From contig NZ_JAJFES010000005.1 in assembly GCF_020708045.1 (NCBI RefSeq), positions 214,538 to 278,537 on the forward strand: a stretch of DNA of 64,000 nt, in the 5' to 3' direction. Positions 1-6,873 of this stretch are shown in pieces (position 1 is the stretch's first letter; each line of letters begins with the position of its first letter). The notes beneath the pieces were generated by a model. It did not search any database and was not told the origin of the DNA. It saw only the letters and a list, made by a program, of their open reading frames with translations. This stretch comes from Massilia sp. IC2-278. Lineage in GTDB: Bacteria > Pseudomonadota > Gammaproteobacteria > Burkholderiales > Burkholderiaceae_D. Made by a program: the position numbers and the translations under genes.

Positions 1-2
1 GC

Positions 3-731
3 GGTGAAGGGCTGATCAGTATTACCCATCCATTCGACAGCAAAGCTAGCTATCCCCGGGGGAAGGATAGTTATGTAATCGATCTGCAAGGCCACCGTCT
101 TGTCGCTGAGGCAAACGGTATGGTTGGCATAGAAAATCGTTCAGGTGGTGTAGGGGTGACGGTACGTAACGGCTATATCGAGGCACCGGGAAATAGCGAA
201 GCAAATCGTGGCATGACACTTCGTCCTGACTGGCTGTCAACGAAAGCCGGAAAAGGATTTTGTCCATTAGAACGAGTAAGTTGCCAAGATATTCCCGCGT
301 CCGCAACGCAGGGTGGCCCACCCTTGGGCTATGCCAAAACTGATTACCTGATCGAAGATATCACCATTCATGCCGGTTGGCGTGGTGTAGACATGGGCGG
401 GGCCGGTAATATACTGCGCGACAGTATCATCGAAGTCGATGGTCGCGTTGCCGTCTTCCAATTCGGCCCGGGTGCTGTGATCGAAAACACGACCTTTATC
501 ATACACGGCAAGGGCGACGGAAAGCCGTTCGATGCAGCACTAAAACTGCGCGATGCACATGGCGCCATTGTTCGAAACAACACATTCATTTTCGAAGGCA
601 GCATCTTCGCCAGCGCGCCTGCGGCCATCAATCTGCTCGACTCGAAAGATGTGCTTATTGAAGGGAACACGTTCAAGGGCTTCGAGCAGAAAGTGCGCGT
701 CAATGGTGACTCGACCTACACCCTGAAATGA
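3..731 (+). CDS. Right-handed beta-helix protein, 5' end cut by window edge
   Basis: The reading frame is open to the left edge, so the head and signal peptide lie outside the window. The visible part starts with GEGLISI and a 'DLQGHRL' strand, both shared with the paralogues downstream. It continues with short repeating rungs such as 'GAGNILRDSIIEVDG', 'GAVIENTTFIIHG', 'GAIVRNNTFIFEG' and 'DVLIEGNTFKG', the ladder typical of parallel beta-helix (PbH1/NosD-like) proteins. Its paralogues have Sec signals, so an extracytoplasmic location is inferred. The substrate is unknown; related folds bind or cleave polysaccharides, but no catalytic residues can be assigned here. The TGA stop overlaps the ATG of the next gene (ATGA), indicating translational coupling. 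Confidence 0.75.
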   Translation, partial: GEGLISITHPFDSKASYPRGKDSYVIDLQGHRLVAEANGMVGIENRSGGVGVTVRNGYIEAPGNSEANRGMTLRPDWLSTKAGKGFCPLERVSCQDIPASATQGGPPLGYAKTDYLIEDITIHAGWRGVDMGGAGNILRDSIIEVDGRVAVFQFGPGAVIENTTFIIHGKGDGKPFDAALKLRDAHGAIVRNNTFIFEGSIFASAPAAINLLDSKDVLIEGNTFKGFEQKVRVNGDSTYTLK

Positions 732-1816
732 CCGTCTCCTTACCAGCGTTCTTGCGCACATCGATGATCGGACCATGTACAGCTTTGCTCTTGCCATACG
801 GCGGACAAGCCCATGCGCAAAATACTGCATGCCAGCCGTTGCTGCCGGAAAAGAACAAAAATATCGCGTTGAGCCAGACCGGGAGTTATTGCCTCCAGGC
901 CGATCTGGAGATTCGCGACTACAGTGAATTCTTTATCGATAGGCGATCGGGCCGGCCCTCCGAGGCTTTGGGCATTACCCACGACGATATTCGTGTCGAC
1001 CTTCAGGATAATGCCGTTCGCATCGGCAATGCCAGCCTTGGCATCCGGATTGAGAATGGGGGCAAATCCAATTACAAGGCGGACTATAATGCACGGCAGC
1101 CAAAGCAGGTTGCAATCAAAAACGGTCTTCTGAGTACAACATCATCGGTCGGTATCTATTCCGGGTTCTATGAGCTATCGATTTTGTCGGACATGGGAGA
1201 TCCACTTGAAAGAGCAAGCACAAAAGGGAAATCAAAGGAAGAACTGCGCAATTTATCCAACTCGTTCGGAGAAAGAAAGGAATGGATTTTCAAGAATCAG
1301 TTAGCTTTGCGCCCCTCGAAGGCAGCAGACTATCACGAGCGCAACATTCGCATTGAGAACATGCATATCGACGCCCGTGAGCCGAGCGTTACGTCACGTG
1401 CGCACGCGGGCGCCATCAATATCCAGGGCGCAGGCACCATCATCCGCAACTGCGTGATCGAAACCGATGGCAGTACGGCGCTCTGGCTCTTCGGACCGGA
1501 TGCCATTATTGAAGACAATACAATCATTGTAAGCGGCGCCAGTCCGGTCCGTGAGGCCGATGCGCCCATTCGCCTGCACCATGGCGATGGCGCGATCATT
1601 CGCAACAACCGGATCGTCATCAAGGACGGCGCCAACCGGCGCGGCATTTCGGTTTTCGACACCGGCGCAATCACGGTCGAGAAGAACACCTTTTACGGCA
1701 TGACGGAGAAGGATGACGTGGCCAAGGCATTTACCGGCGGACTGGAGTTGAAAGAAAGCGGTAGCCGCTTCGAGCCTGCCTGGAAAGCGGTTTTTGCCAA
1801 ACGCGAATGGAAATGA
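728..1816 (+). CDS. Secreted right-handed beta-helix protein, complete copy
   Basis: A 362-residue protein with an N-terminal Sec signal ending near QAHA-QN. A conserved head follows, with two cysteines ('ACQPLLP' and 'GSYCLQADL'), and then beta-helix rungs to the C-terminus ('GAGTIIRNCVIETDG', 'DAIIEDNTIIVSG', 'GAIIRNNRIVIKDG', 'AITVEKNTFYG'). The start overlaps the previous stop and the end overlaps the next start (ATGA at 1813), so it sits inside a coupled array. The 3' part, from about 1594, is duplicated almost exactly near 4509. The structural class is well supported; the molecular role is not known. Confidence 0.8.
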   Translation: MTVSLPAFLRTSMIGPCTALLLPYGGQAHAQNTACQPLLPEKNKNIALSQTGSYCLQADLEIRDYSEFFIDRRSGRPSEALGITHDDIRVDLQDNAVRIGNASLGIRIENGGKSNYKADYNARQPKQVAIKNGLLSTTSSVGIYSGFYELSILSDMGDPLERASTKGKSKEELRNLSNSFGERKEWIFKNQLALRPSKAADYHERNIRIENMHIDAREPSVTSRAHAGAINIQGAGTIIRNCVIETDGSTALWLFGPDAIIEDNTIIVSGASPVREADAPIRLHHGDGAIIRNNRIVIKDGANRRGISVFDTGAITVEKNTFYGMTEKDDVAKAFTGGLELKESGSRFEPAWKAVFAKREWK

Positions 1817-2247
1817 TCATCTCACTCCTGTTCGCTCTTGGAACGATCTCGGGACCCGCTGTTGCAGCGCCAAGTTGGGAACAGCTTGCGCATTCATCAC
1901 CTGGTGCCTGCGCGCCTTTGGTTTCCTCTCAAGGGACGTCATTCGAGCGCTGGTCTGTTCGTTTCTACCGACCAGGAAGCTATTGCCTCAGCCAGGATCT
2001 GAAGCAGACGGAGTTGCCTGCCTGGCTGCGCTTGCCTCATATGGCAGTGCCGCACGAATGGAAATACAAGGCAATCAATCCGGATGACAGTACCCGGGAC
2101 ATCGATCTCGAACAAGGCGGCGCAGACCAATACAACGCCAATATCGGAGAGACCAATCGGCAAAAAAACTTGTGCAACGCGAATGGTAACCCCCTCAAGC
2201 CAGAGGATTATTCTGGATCCATCTTGCCGACCAATAACTGTCAATAA
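1813..2247 (+). CDS. Chimera: beta-helix family head joined to unrelated tail
   Basis: A 144-residue exported protein. The Sec signal (MIISLLFALGTISGPAVAA) and the head through 'LPHMAVPH' are nearly identical to the protein starting at 4729; the last 44 head residues differ at only two positions. After base 2057 identity stops abruptly. The remaining ~63 residues are hydrophilic, contain 'NLCNANGNPL' and end in NNCQ, and bear no relation to a beta-helix. I chose ATG 1813 because it matches the 4729 start and overlaps the previous stop; an in-frame ATG lies at 1807. It could be a decayed gene or a functional head-plus-tail swap. I do not recognise the tail. Confidence 0.65.
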   Translation: MIISLLFALGTISGPAVAAPSWEQLAHSSPGACAPLVSSQGTSFERWSVRFYRPGSYCLSQDLKQTELPAWLRLPHMAVPHEWKYKAINPDDSTRDIDLEQGGADQYNANIGETNRQKNLCNANGNPLKPEDYSGSILPTNNCQ

Positions 2248-2249
2248 CA

Positions 2250-3248
2250 ATGGACATTTATAAGATCGCACTTTCGTGCGCGCTGTTATATACCCTTCCT
2301 GATGCTCATGCTCAAGATGCTTGCCAGCCGATAAAGCAAATCGATCCCAAAGAGACGGATATCACCATCACGGAACTCATCGAACAGCCTGGACGCTATT
2401 GTTTGCCACATGACATAACGAGCCCTCGTCTTTACGATATACACGGGGAAAAATATGCGAGCAGCCCGATCATTCAGATAAGCTCATCCAATGTTGAAAT
2501 AGACTTGCAAAAGCATTCTCTTACTGCGGAAACAGGAGGGATGAGCGGGATTCTGCTACCACAAACCGACAGGCAAGGACAGCTACCTTCCCATATCTCC
2601 ATAAGAAATGGGACTGTTTCGACACGGACGATGGGCGGCATCGAACTGGCATTCAGGGAAGGCAGCTTACTGGCTGATTTCATGACAAAGTATTCGGGCG
2701 ACATGCGATTTTCAAAAAAAGACTACGAACAACTCGAGAAAATCTCTGCAGGCGACTATCCGCTTACTGAGAATATCATCGACTCCATAAAGATCCAGGC
2801 AAACACCAGTGAAAAAAACTTTACAGCCGGCCTGGTTGGAATTGGAATGCGCGGCAAAGGAAACGTTGTGCGCAATAGCACGATAGTGATGAGCAATGGC
2901 CATGCCGCAATTTATCTTTTCGGGCCAAACAATATTATTGAGAACAATATCATCATATTCAAGGGGAAATCGGCTTACGAAAGCGCGGCTGCAATCAAGC
3001 TTCACCATAGTAACGGCACAGTCGTCAGGAATAACGACATTGTGGTCGACAGCAGCCCCGAAACCGCCCCTGCAGCCGCGATATCGGTCATCGACAGCAA
3101 AGATGTGGTCATTGAAAACAACCGTGTCTATGGCCTGAAGACCTTGGCAAAGATGTGGGACGACAAAAGCAGCACGATAATGCGCAACAATGAAATGCGT
3201 AACTTGCTTAGTGCGCCATCGATGCGCGCTGAACCTGGCGTACAATAA
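2250..3248 (+). CDS. Secreted right-handed beta-helix protein, complete copy
   Basis: A 332-residue protein with a short Sec signal (MDIYKIALSCALLYTLPDAHA). The family head follows ('ACQPIKQI', 'GRYCLPHDI'), then 'NVEIDLQKHSL', 'ISIRNGTVST' and C-terminal rungs 'GKGNVVRNSTIVMS', 'NNIIENNIIIFKG', 'GTVVRNNDIVVD' and 'DVVIENNRVYG'. The central 'FTAGLVGIGMRGKGN' segment is the part preserved as an isolated relic at 5745. It lies two bases after the previous gene, so it is probably co-transcribed. AT content is higher than in the RHS genes downstream. No catalytic residues could be assigned. Confidence 0.8.
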   Translation: MDIYKIALSCALLYTLPDAHAQDACQPIKQIDPKETDITITELIEQPGRYCLPHDITSPRLYDIHGEKYASSPIIQISSSNVEIDLQKHSLTAETGGMSGILLPQTDRQGQLPSHISIRNGTVSTRTMGGIELAFREGSLLADFMTKYSGDMRFSKKDYEQLEKISAGDYPLTENIIDSIKIQANTSEKNFTAGLVGIGMRGKGNVVRNSTIVMSNGHAAIYLFGPNNIIENNIIIFKGKSAYESAAAIKLHHSNGTVVRNNDIVVDSSPETAPAAAISVIDSKDVVIENNRVYGLKTLAKMWDDKSSTIMRNNEMRNLLSAPSMRAEPGVQ

Positions 3249-3260
3249 CGAACGTATGCC

Positions 3261-3923
3261 ATGAAAACCAACGGCCGACTGCGCAATGAATCCTCCACGA
3301 TAGGCAGCTGCATGCCATCCCTGCGGGAGTTGCTAGCATTGCTCACGTTCGCGTTTTTTGCCAGTGAAGCGACTGCTGCCCCTCCTGAATGCGCACCCGT
3401 TCCAATTCACAATGATCATCCTCAGGAGATAAGGAGTGACATCAAAGCTCCTGGCACTTACTGTCTGCAACAAGATATCTTGACGGCAAGGCGCTTTGAT
3501 GTGCACTCAGGTTGGTCCAAGGCTTTTGACGGCGAGGGGTTAATTAGTATCTCGCTGCCATTCCGAGAGAGGCTTCCGGCAATAGGCTCAGCAAATATTT
3601 ACTGGATTGAAATGGATGGTCACCGCCTGATAGCAATCCGGTTCCGCGACATCGCGGACTTCCTCCAGGACTGGAACAGGCTGCAGGACAACGCGGCAAA
3701 AATCAGCGTCTTGAATGCAAAGCTCGAAAGCTTTGGCCTCGGTTCGCTACCGGCCTACGACAACGGCTGTGCGACCGCCATGCGCAATGCGTATACCGGA
3801 GGACTGAAAAAAATTATTACGATGGGACGATATTACCAACAAGCACTGCGACCGCAGCCAATGTCGCAGCAGCCTGCAAGTAATCGACACCCTACGAATA
3901 ATGAAGAAAGAACCGATGCGTGA
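3261..3923 (+). CDS. Chimera: beta-helix head joined to unrelated C-terminal domain
   Basis: A 220-residue protein; a second start at 3312 (MPSLRELLALLTFAFFASEATA) gives a cleaner Sec signal. The head has the two family cysteines ('PECAPV', 'GTYCLQQDI'), then 'GEGLISI' and 'DGHRLIA', which match the cut gene at the left edge. From about residue 128 it departs from the beta-helix pattern into a helical tail containing 'AYDNGCATAMRNAY' and a low-complexity Gln/Pro end. The 'NxCxT' stretch faintly recalls DUF4105/Lnb-type papain-like domains; this is a guess. Its end overlaps the start of the small membrane protein gene at 3901. It could be an orphan toxin-like tail or a fusion debris gene. Confidence 0.6.
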   Translation: MKTNGRLRNESSTIGSCMPSLRELLALLTFAFFASEATAAPPECAPVPIHNDHPQEIRSDIKAPGTYCLQQDILTARRFDVHSGWSKAFDGEGLISISLPFRERLPAIGSANIYWIEMDGHRLIAIRFRDIADFLQDWNRLQDNAAKISVLNAKLESFGLGSLPAYDNGCATAMRNAYTGGLKKIITMGRYYQQALRPQPMSQQPASNRHPTNNEERTDA

Positions 3924-4395
3924 CTTGTCGAAAACGAGGGGTATGTCCATCGTGGCCGGAATCCTTTTTTCGGTGTATCTGTTTTTGGCAGCAATCGCAA
4001 TTCCTGCTGGAATCGATCTTCCAGGGCATTACCACATCGGCAATGCCATCATGCAGGCGCTGTTCTTCAGCTACGCAGTATTTACTGCACAACTTTTGCC
4101 CCTGATTGCCATGGCAATGTACAGCGGATACGCCTATATCGCACTGACGCGCCGCCGCCGCACCGGGCTCATCTTGTTTGCTGCCCACTACGGGTTTGCA
4201 GGTGCTGTCGCCACGCCATTTTACTTGTATCGATCGCCGGATCTGTTCGAAACGACGCGCCTGCAGATGGCCGCGCTGGGCGAGCGCCCTGCCACCGTAC
4301 TCTTCAGTTTCGGACCTTTCATCCTTGCAAACACCTGGGATCTGGCGCGCCTGCTGACAGCGCCGTCATCCGCTACCCGACACCGAATCCCATAA
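3901..4395 (+). CDS. Small polytopic membrane protein, unknown function
   Basis: A 164-residue protein with about four hydrophobic segments: roughly residues 15-36 (SIVAGILFSVYLFLAAIAI), 48-72, 88-108 and 133-148. A basic loop (TRRRRTG) lies between the second and third. It is not a beta-helix family member. It overlaps the 3' end of the preceding chimeric gene by 23 bases, which suggests co-expression. A small membrane protein directly downstream of an exported variable-tail protein fits an immunity role, but this rests on position only. I do not recognise the family. Confidence 0.6.
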   Translation: MKKEPMRDLSKTRGMSIVAGILFSVYLFLAAIAIPAGIDLPGHYHIGNAIMQALFFSYAVFTAQLLPLIAMAMYSGYAYIALTRRRRTGLILFAAHYGFAGAVATPFYLYRSPDLFETTRLQMAALGERPATVLFSFGPFILANTWDLARLLTAPSSATRHRIP

Positions 4396-4400
4396 CCAAG

Positions 4401-4727
4401 ATGCTTCATCGCACACTCAATGCCGCACTTGCAGTGCACTCGGCCTGCCTGGCGGGGGACAGCATCCGATTGCCCGCGCTTGAGGAAGGGGAATGGACCA
4501 TGGATGACGCTATCATCCGCAACAACCGGATCGTCATCAAGGACGGCGCCAACCGTCGCGGCATTTCGCTTTTCGACACCGGCGCAATCACCGTCAAGAA
4601 GAACACCTTTTACGGCATGACGGAGAAGGATGACGTAGCCAGGGCTTTCACGGGCAGCATGGAGATGAAAGAAAGCGGCAGCCGATTTGAGCCGGCATGG
4701 AAAGCGGTATTTGCCGGACACAAATAG
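4401..4727 (+). pseudogene. Beta-helix protein, tail-only fragment from a segmental duplication
   Basis: A 108-residue open frame. The first ~33 residues are unrelated filler. From 'AIIRNNRIVIKDG' to the end it is nearly identical to the C-terminus of the protein ending at 1816 ('FDTGAITVKKNTFYG', 'ESGSRFEPAWKAVFA'). It has no signal peptide and too few rungs to form a helix by itself, so it is best read as a truncated copy left by duplication of the block 1594-2057. The same block also supplied the head of the next gene. Confidence 0.75.
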
Positions 4728-4728
4728 A

Positions 4729-5748
4729 ATGATCAGATCACTCCTGCTCGTTCTTGGAACAACCTCGGGACTCGCTGTCGCAGCGTCCGGTTCAGGACAG
4801 CTTGCGCCTTCGTCGCATGGTGCCTGCATACCTTTGACTTCCTCTCAAGGAACGTCATTCGAGCGCTGGTCCGTCCGCGTTTACCGGCCAGGTAACTATT
4901 GCCTCAGCCAGGATTTGAAACAGACCGAGTTACCCGCCTGGCTGCGCTTGCCTCATATGGCAGTGCCGCACGATCCTCTGATGGTCTCGGAGTCCGGCAA
5001 CGTTTCGATCGATCTTGCAGGGCACAGCATGGTAACGACGACTGCTGCTGGCCAAGGCATGATGCATCTCGGCGGTGCTGCTTGGACTGATGGAAAAGAG
5101 CATCCTCATATGCAAGCCGCCCGTAACATTTCACTGCGCAATGGCAGCATCAGCACGAAATTTCAGCCTGCCGTCATCATGGCGCATCGATGGAACGGCA
5201 ATAACAAGCGCTTTGATGGCAAGAAGGTAGGAGGACATTACCTGCTTGGTGCCAGATTAACCGACTCACGTGGCGACATCGACCGCTATGAGTCGACCGA
5301 TTATGTTCTCGAAAACCTGACCCTGACTTCCGACCAGATCGTCGTGCTCATGCAGGGAAAGAACAACATCATCCGCCGCTGCAAGATCATCGGCAGCAAC
5401 GCAGCCGTCAACCTTTACGGCCCGAATCTGGTGTTCGAAGATAACGAGATCGTCATGACGGCACGCGATCCGGCAGACGCCGGCGGCGAGCCGCAAGTTG
5501 CCCTGTATGTCGAGGACGGCTTTGGCGCAGTCATCCGCAACAACCGCTTCGTGATCAAAGGCCGCCCCGACGGAGCTGTTGCGATGGAATTCAGTAACTC
5601 TGCAGGAGTCGTTTTGGAGGGGAATACCGTTGAGGGTAAAGCCAGCCTGTATCGAACCCTGGACGAGAAAAGCACCGTCGAAGTCAGGCCGGCTACGCAA
5701 CAAATGCCTCTTGCGACCAGGCACCCGGATCCCAGGGAGACGCAGTGA
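4729..5748 (+). CDS. Secreted right-handed beta-helix protein, complete copy
   Basis: A 339-residue protein starting at ATG 4729, one base after the preceding TAG. The frame extends upstream to 4687, but only the 4729 start gives a proper Sec signal (MIRSLLLVLGTTSGLAVAA). The head, with 'GACIPL' and 'GNYCLSQDL', is the twin of the 1813 gene. Here it continues into a genuine beta-helix: 'NVSIDLAGHSM', 'ISLRNGSIST', 'GKNNIIRRCKIIG', 'NLVFEDNEIVM', 'GAVIRNNRFVIKG', 'GVVLEGNTVEG'. The stop overlaps a GTG that begins the relic fragment at 5745. Confidence 0.8.
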   Translation: MIRSLLLVLGTTSGLAVAASGSGQLAPSSHGACIPLTSSQGTSFERWSVRVYRPGNYCLSQDLKQTELPAWLRLPHMAVPHDPLMVSESGNVSIDLAGHSMVTTTAAGQGMMHLGGAAWTDGKEHPHMQAARNISLRNGSISTKFQPAVIMAHRWNGNNKRFDGKKVGGHYLLGARLTDSRGDIDRYESTDYVLENLTLTSDQIVVLMQGKNNIIRRCKIIGSNAAVNLYGPNLVFEDNEIVMTARDPADAGGEPQVALYVEDGFGAVIRNNRFVIKGRPDGAVAMEFSNSAGVVLEGNTVEGKASLYRTLDEKSTVEVRPATQQMPLATRHPDPRETQ

Positions 5749-5882
5749 ATATATTTAAAACGGGACCAGGCCGGGTGCACACGATCGGCAATGCATATTC
5801 TTCCGGCCTGGTTGGTGTTGGAATGCGCGGTGCCGGGAATATCGTACGCGACAGCACCATGGAGATCACTCACGGCCACGCG
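5745..5882 (+). pseudogene. Relic of an internal beta-helix segment
   Basis: About 46 codons in frame with the following gene, opening with GTG 5745 (GTGA overlap). 'YSSGLVGVGMRGAGN' followed by 'RDSTMEITHGHA' matches the middle of the protein encoded at 2250-3248 ('FTAGLVGIGMRGKGN', 'NSTIVMSNGHA'). It then runs straight into the signal peptide of the next gene, so it cannot be that gene's natural N-terminus. It is read as the remnant of a deleted paralogue whose middle was fused to the start of its neighbour. Confidence 0.65.
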
Positions 5883-6872
5883 ATGCGACTGTTGCTGACA
5901 TTGTCCCTGCTGCTCATCGGTGCCAGTGCTGTCGCCCAGGACGCCGGAACATGCCAGCCGATCCAGCCGCGCCAGGGTGGGGGCGCGGTACTCACGCGCC
6001 CTGGCCTGCATTGCGTGACGCGCGACATGCTGGTCGACAGCCACTATCGCCCCTTTGCCCATGGCAGCGAATACAAGAACGATGACCATATCGTAATCCT
6101 GGTGGCGGGCGACAACGTGGTCGTGGACCTGCAACGGCATACGGTCGTGGCGAATGCAGCCATGCGCGCTGCCATCGACACGCCTGCCAGCGACTGGATC
6201 AACTACCCCGACGTCCATGGCCCGGTGCTGCCCGCGAACCTGACGATCCGGAATGGCAAGATCCGCGTGACCAGGCGCGCCGGTGACGCCTGGGGCATCA
6301 AGATCCTGTCCGCGCCTGGCTTGCCGCTCGACCTGCGTTCGGATATGGCCGGCCCTGGCGCGACCGGAGGGCTGCCAGCCGCCCAGATGACGGAACTGTC
6401 GGCATTCGCTGTCGGACAGGTCCGGCGTGCCCTGCCGGCACGCGCGCGCGACTATCCCGCGCGCGGCATCCTGGTTGAGAAGGTCGCGATTTCCAGCGCC
6501 GGTTGGGGTATCGGCGTGGAAGGCGCCGGAACCGTCATCCGCGATTCGACCATCGAGGTCGATGCCGGCACCGCCTTATGGATCTACGGCCCGAATGCGC
6601 GGATCGAGAACAACACGATCATCGTGCGCGGACGCGGCCGGGTGCGCGAGGCCGATGCGCCGATCCGGCTGCACCATGGCGACGGCGCCATCATCCGCAA
6701 CAACCGCATCGTCGTGAAGGGCGATGGACACCCGTGGGCCGTCACGTCGTTCCGCACCGGCGCCATCACGCTCGAGGGCAACACCATGAACGGAAAGCCG
6801 ATCGGCCCCGAAGGCATCAAGGTGTTTGCAGACGATCTTTTCCAGCTTACCGAAACGACAGGAGTCTTGTAG
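5883..6872 (+). CDS. Secreted right-handed beta-helix protein, last of the array
   Basis: A 329-residue protein starting at ATG 5883, where a clean Sec signal begins (MRLLLTLSLLLIGASAVA-Q). The frame is open further upstream, but only through a relic. The head has 'GTCQPI' and 'GLHCVTRDM'. The rungs include 'NVVVDLQRHTV', 'LTIRNGKIRV', 'GAGTVIRDSTIEVDAG', 'NARIENNTIIVRG', 'GAIIRNNRIVVKG' and 'AITLEGNTMNG'. The GC content is distinctly higher than in the earlier copies and close to that of the RHS genes. The RHS start codon follows one base after the stop, so the array and the RHS gene look like one transcription unit. Confidence 0.8.
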   Translation: MRLLLTLSLLLIGASAVAQDAGTCQPIQPRQGGGAVLTRPGLHCVTRDMLVDSHYRPFAHGSEYKNDDHIVILVAGDNVVVDLQRHTVVANAAMRAAIDTPASDWINYPDVHGPVLPANLTIRNGKIRVTRRAGDAWGIKILSAPGLPLDLRSDMAGPGATGGLPAAQMTELSAFAVGQVRRALPARARDYPARGILVEKVAISSAGWGIGVEGAGTVIRDSTIEVDAGTALWIYGPNARIENNTIIVRGRGRVREADAPIRLHHGDGAIIRNNRIVVKGDGHPWAVTSFRTGAITLEGNTMNGKPIGPEGIKVFADDLFQLTETTGVL

Positions 6873-6873
6873 C

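Noticed and set aside
4687..4728. Upstream extension of the 4729 beta-helix gene
   Set aside because: It overlaps the tail-fragment gene and would bury the signal peptide; the paralogue at 1813 begins at the equivalent ATG.
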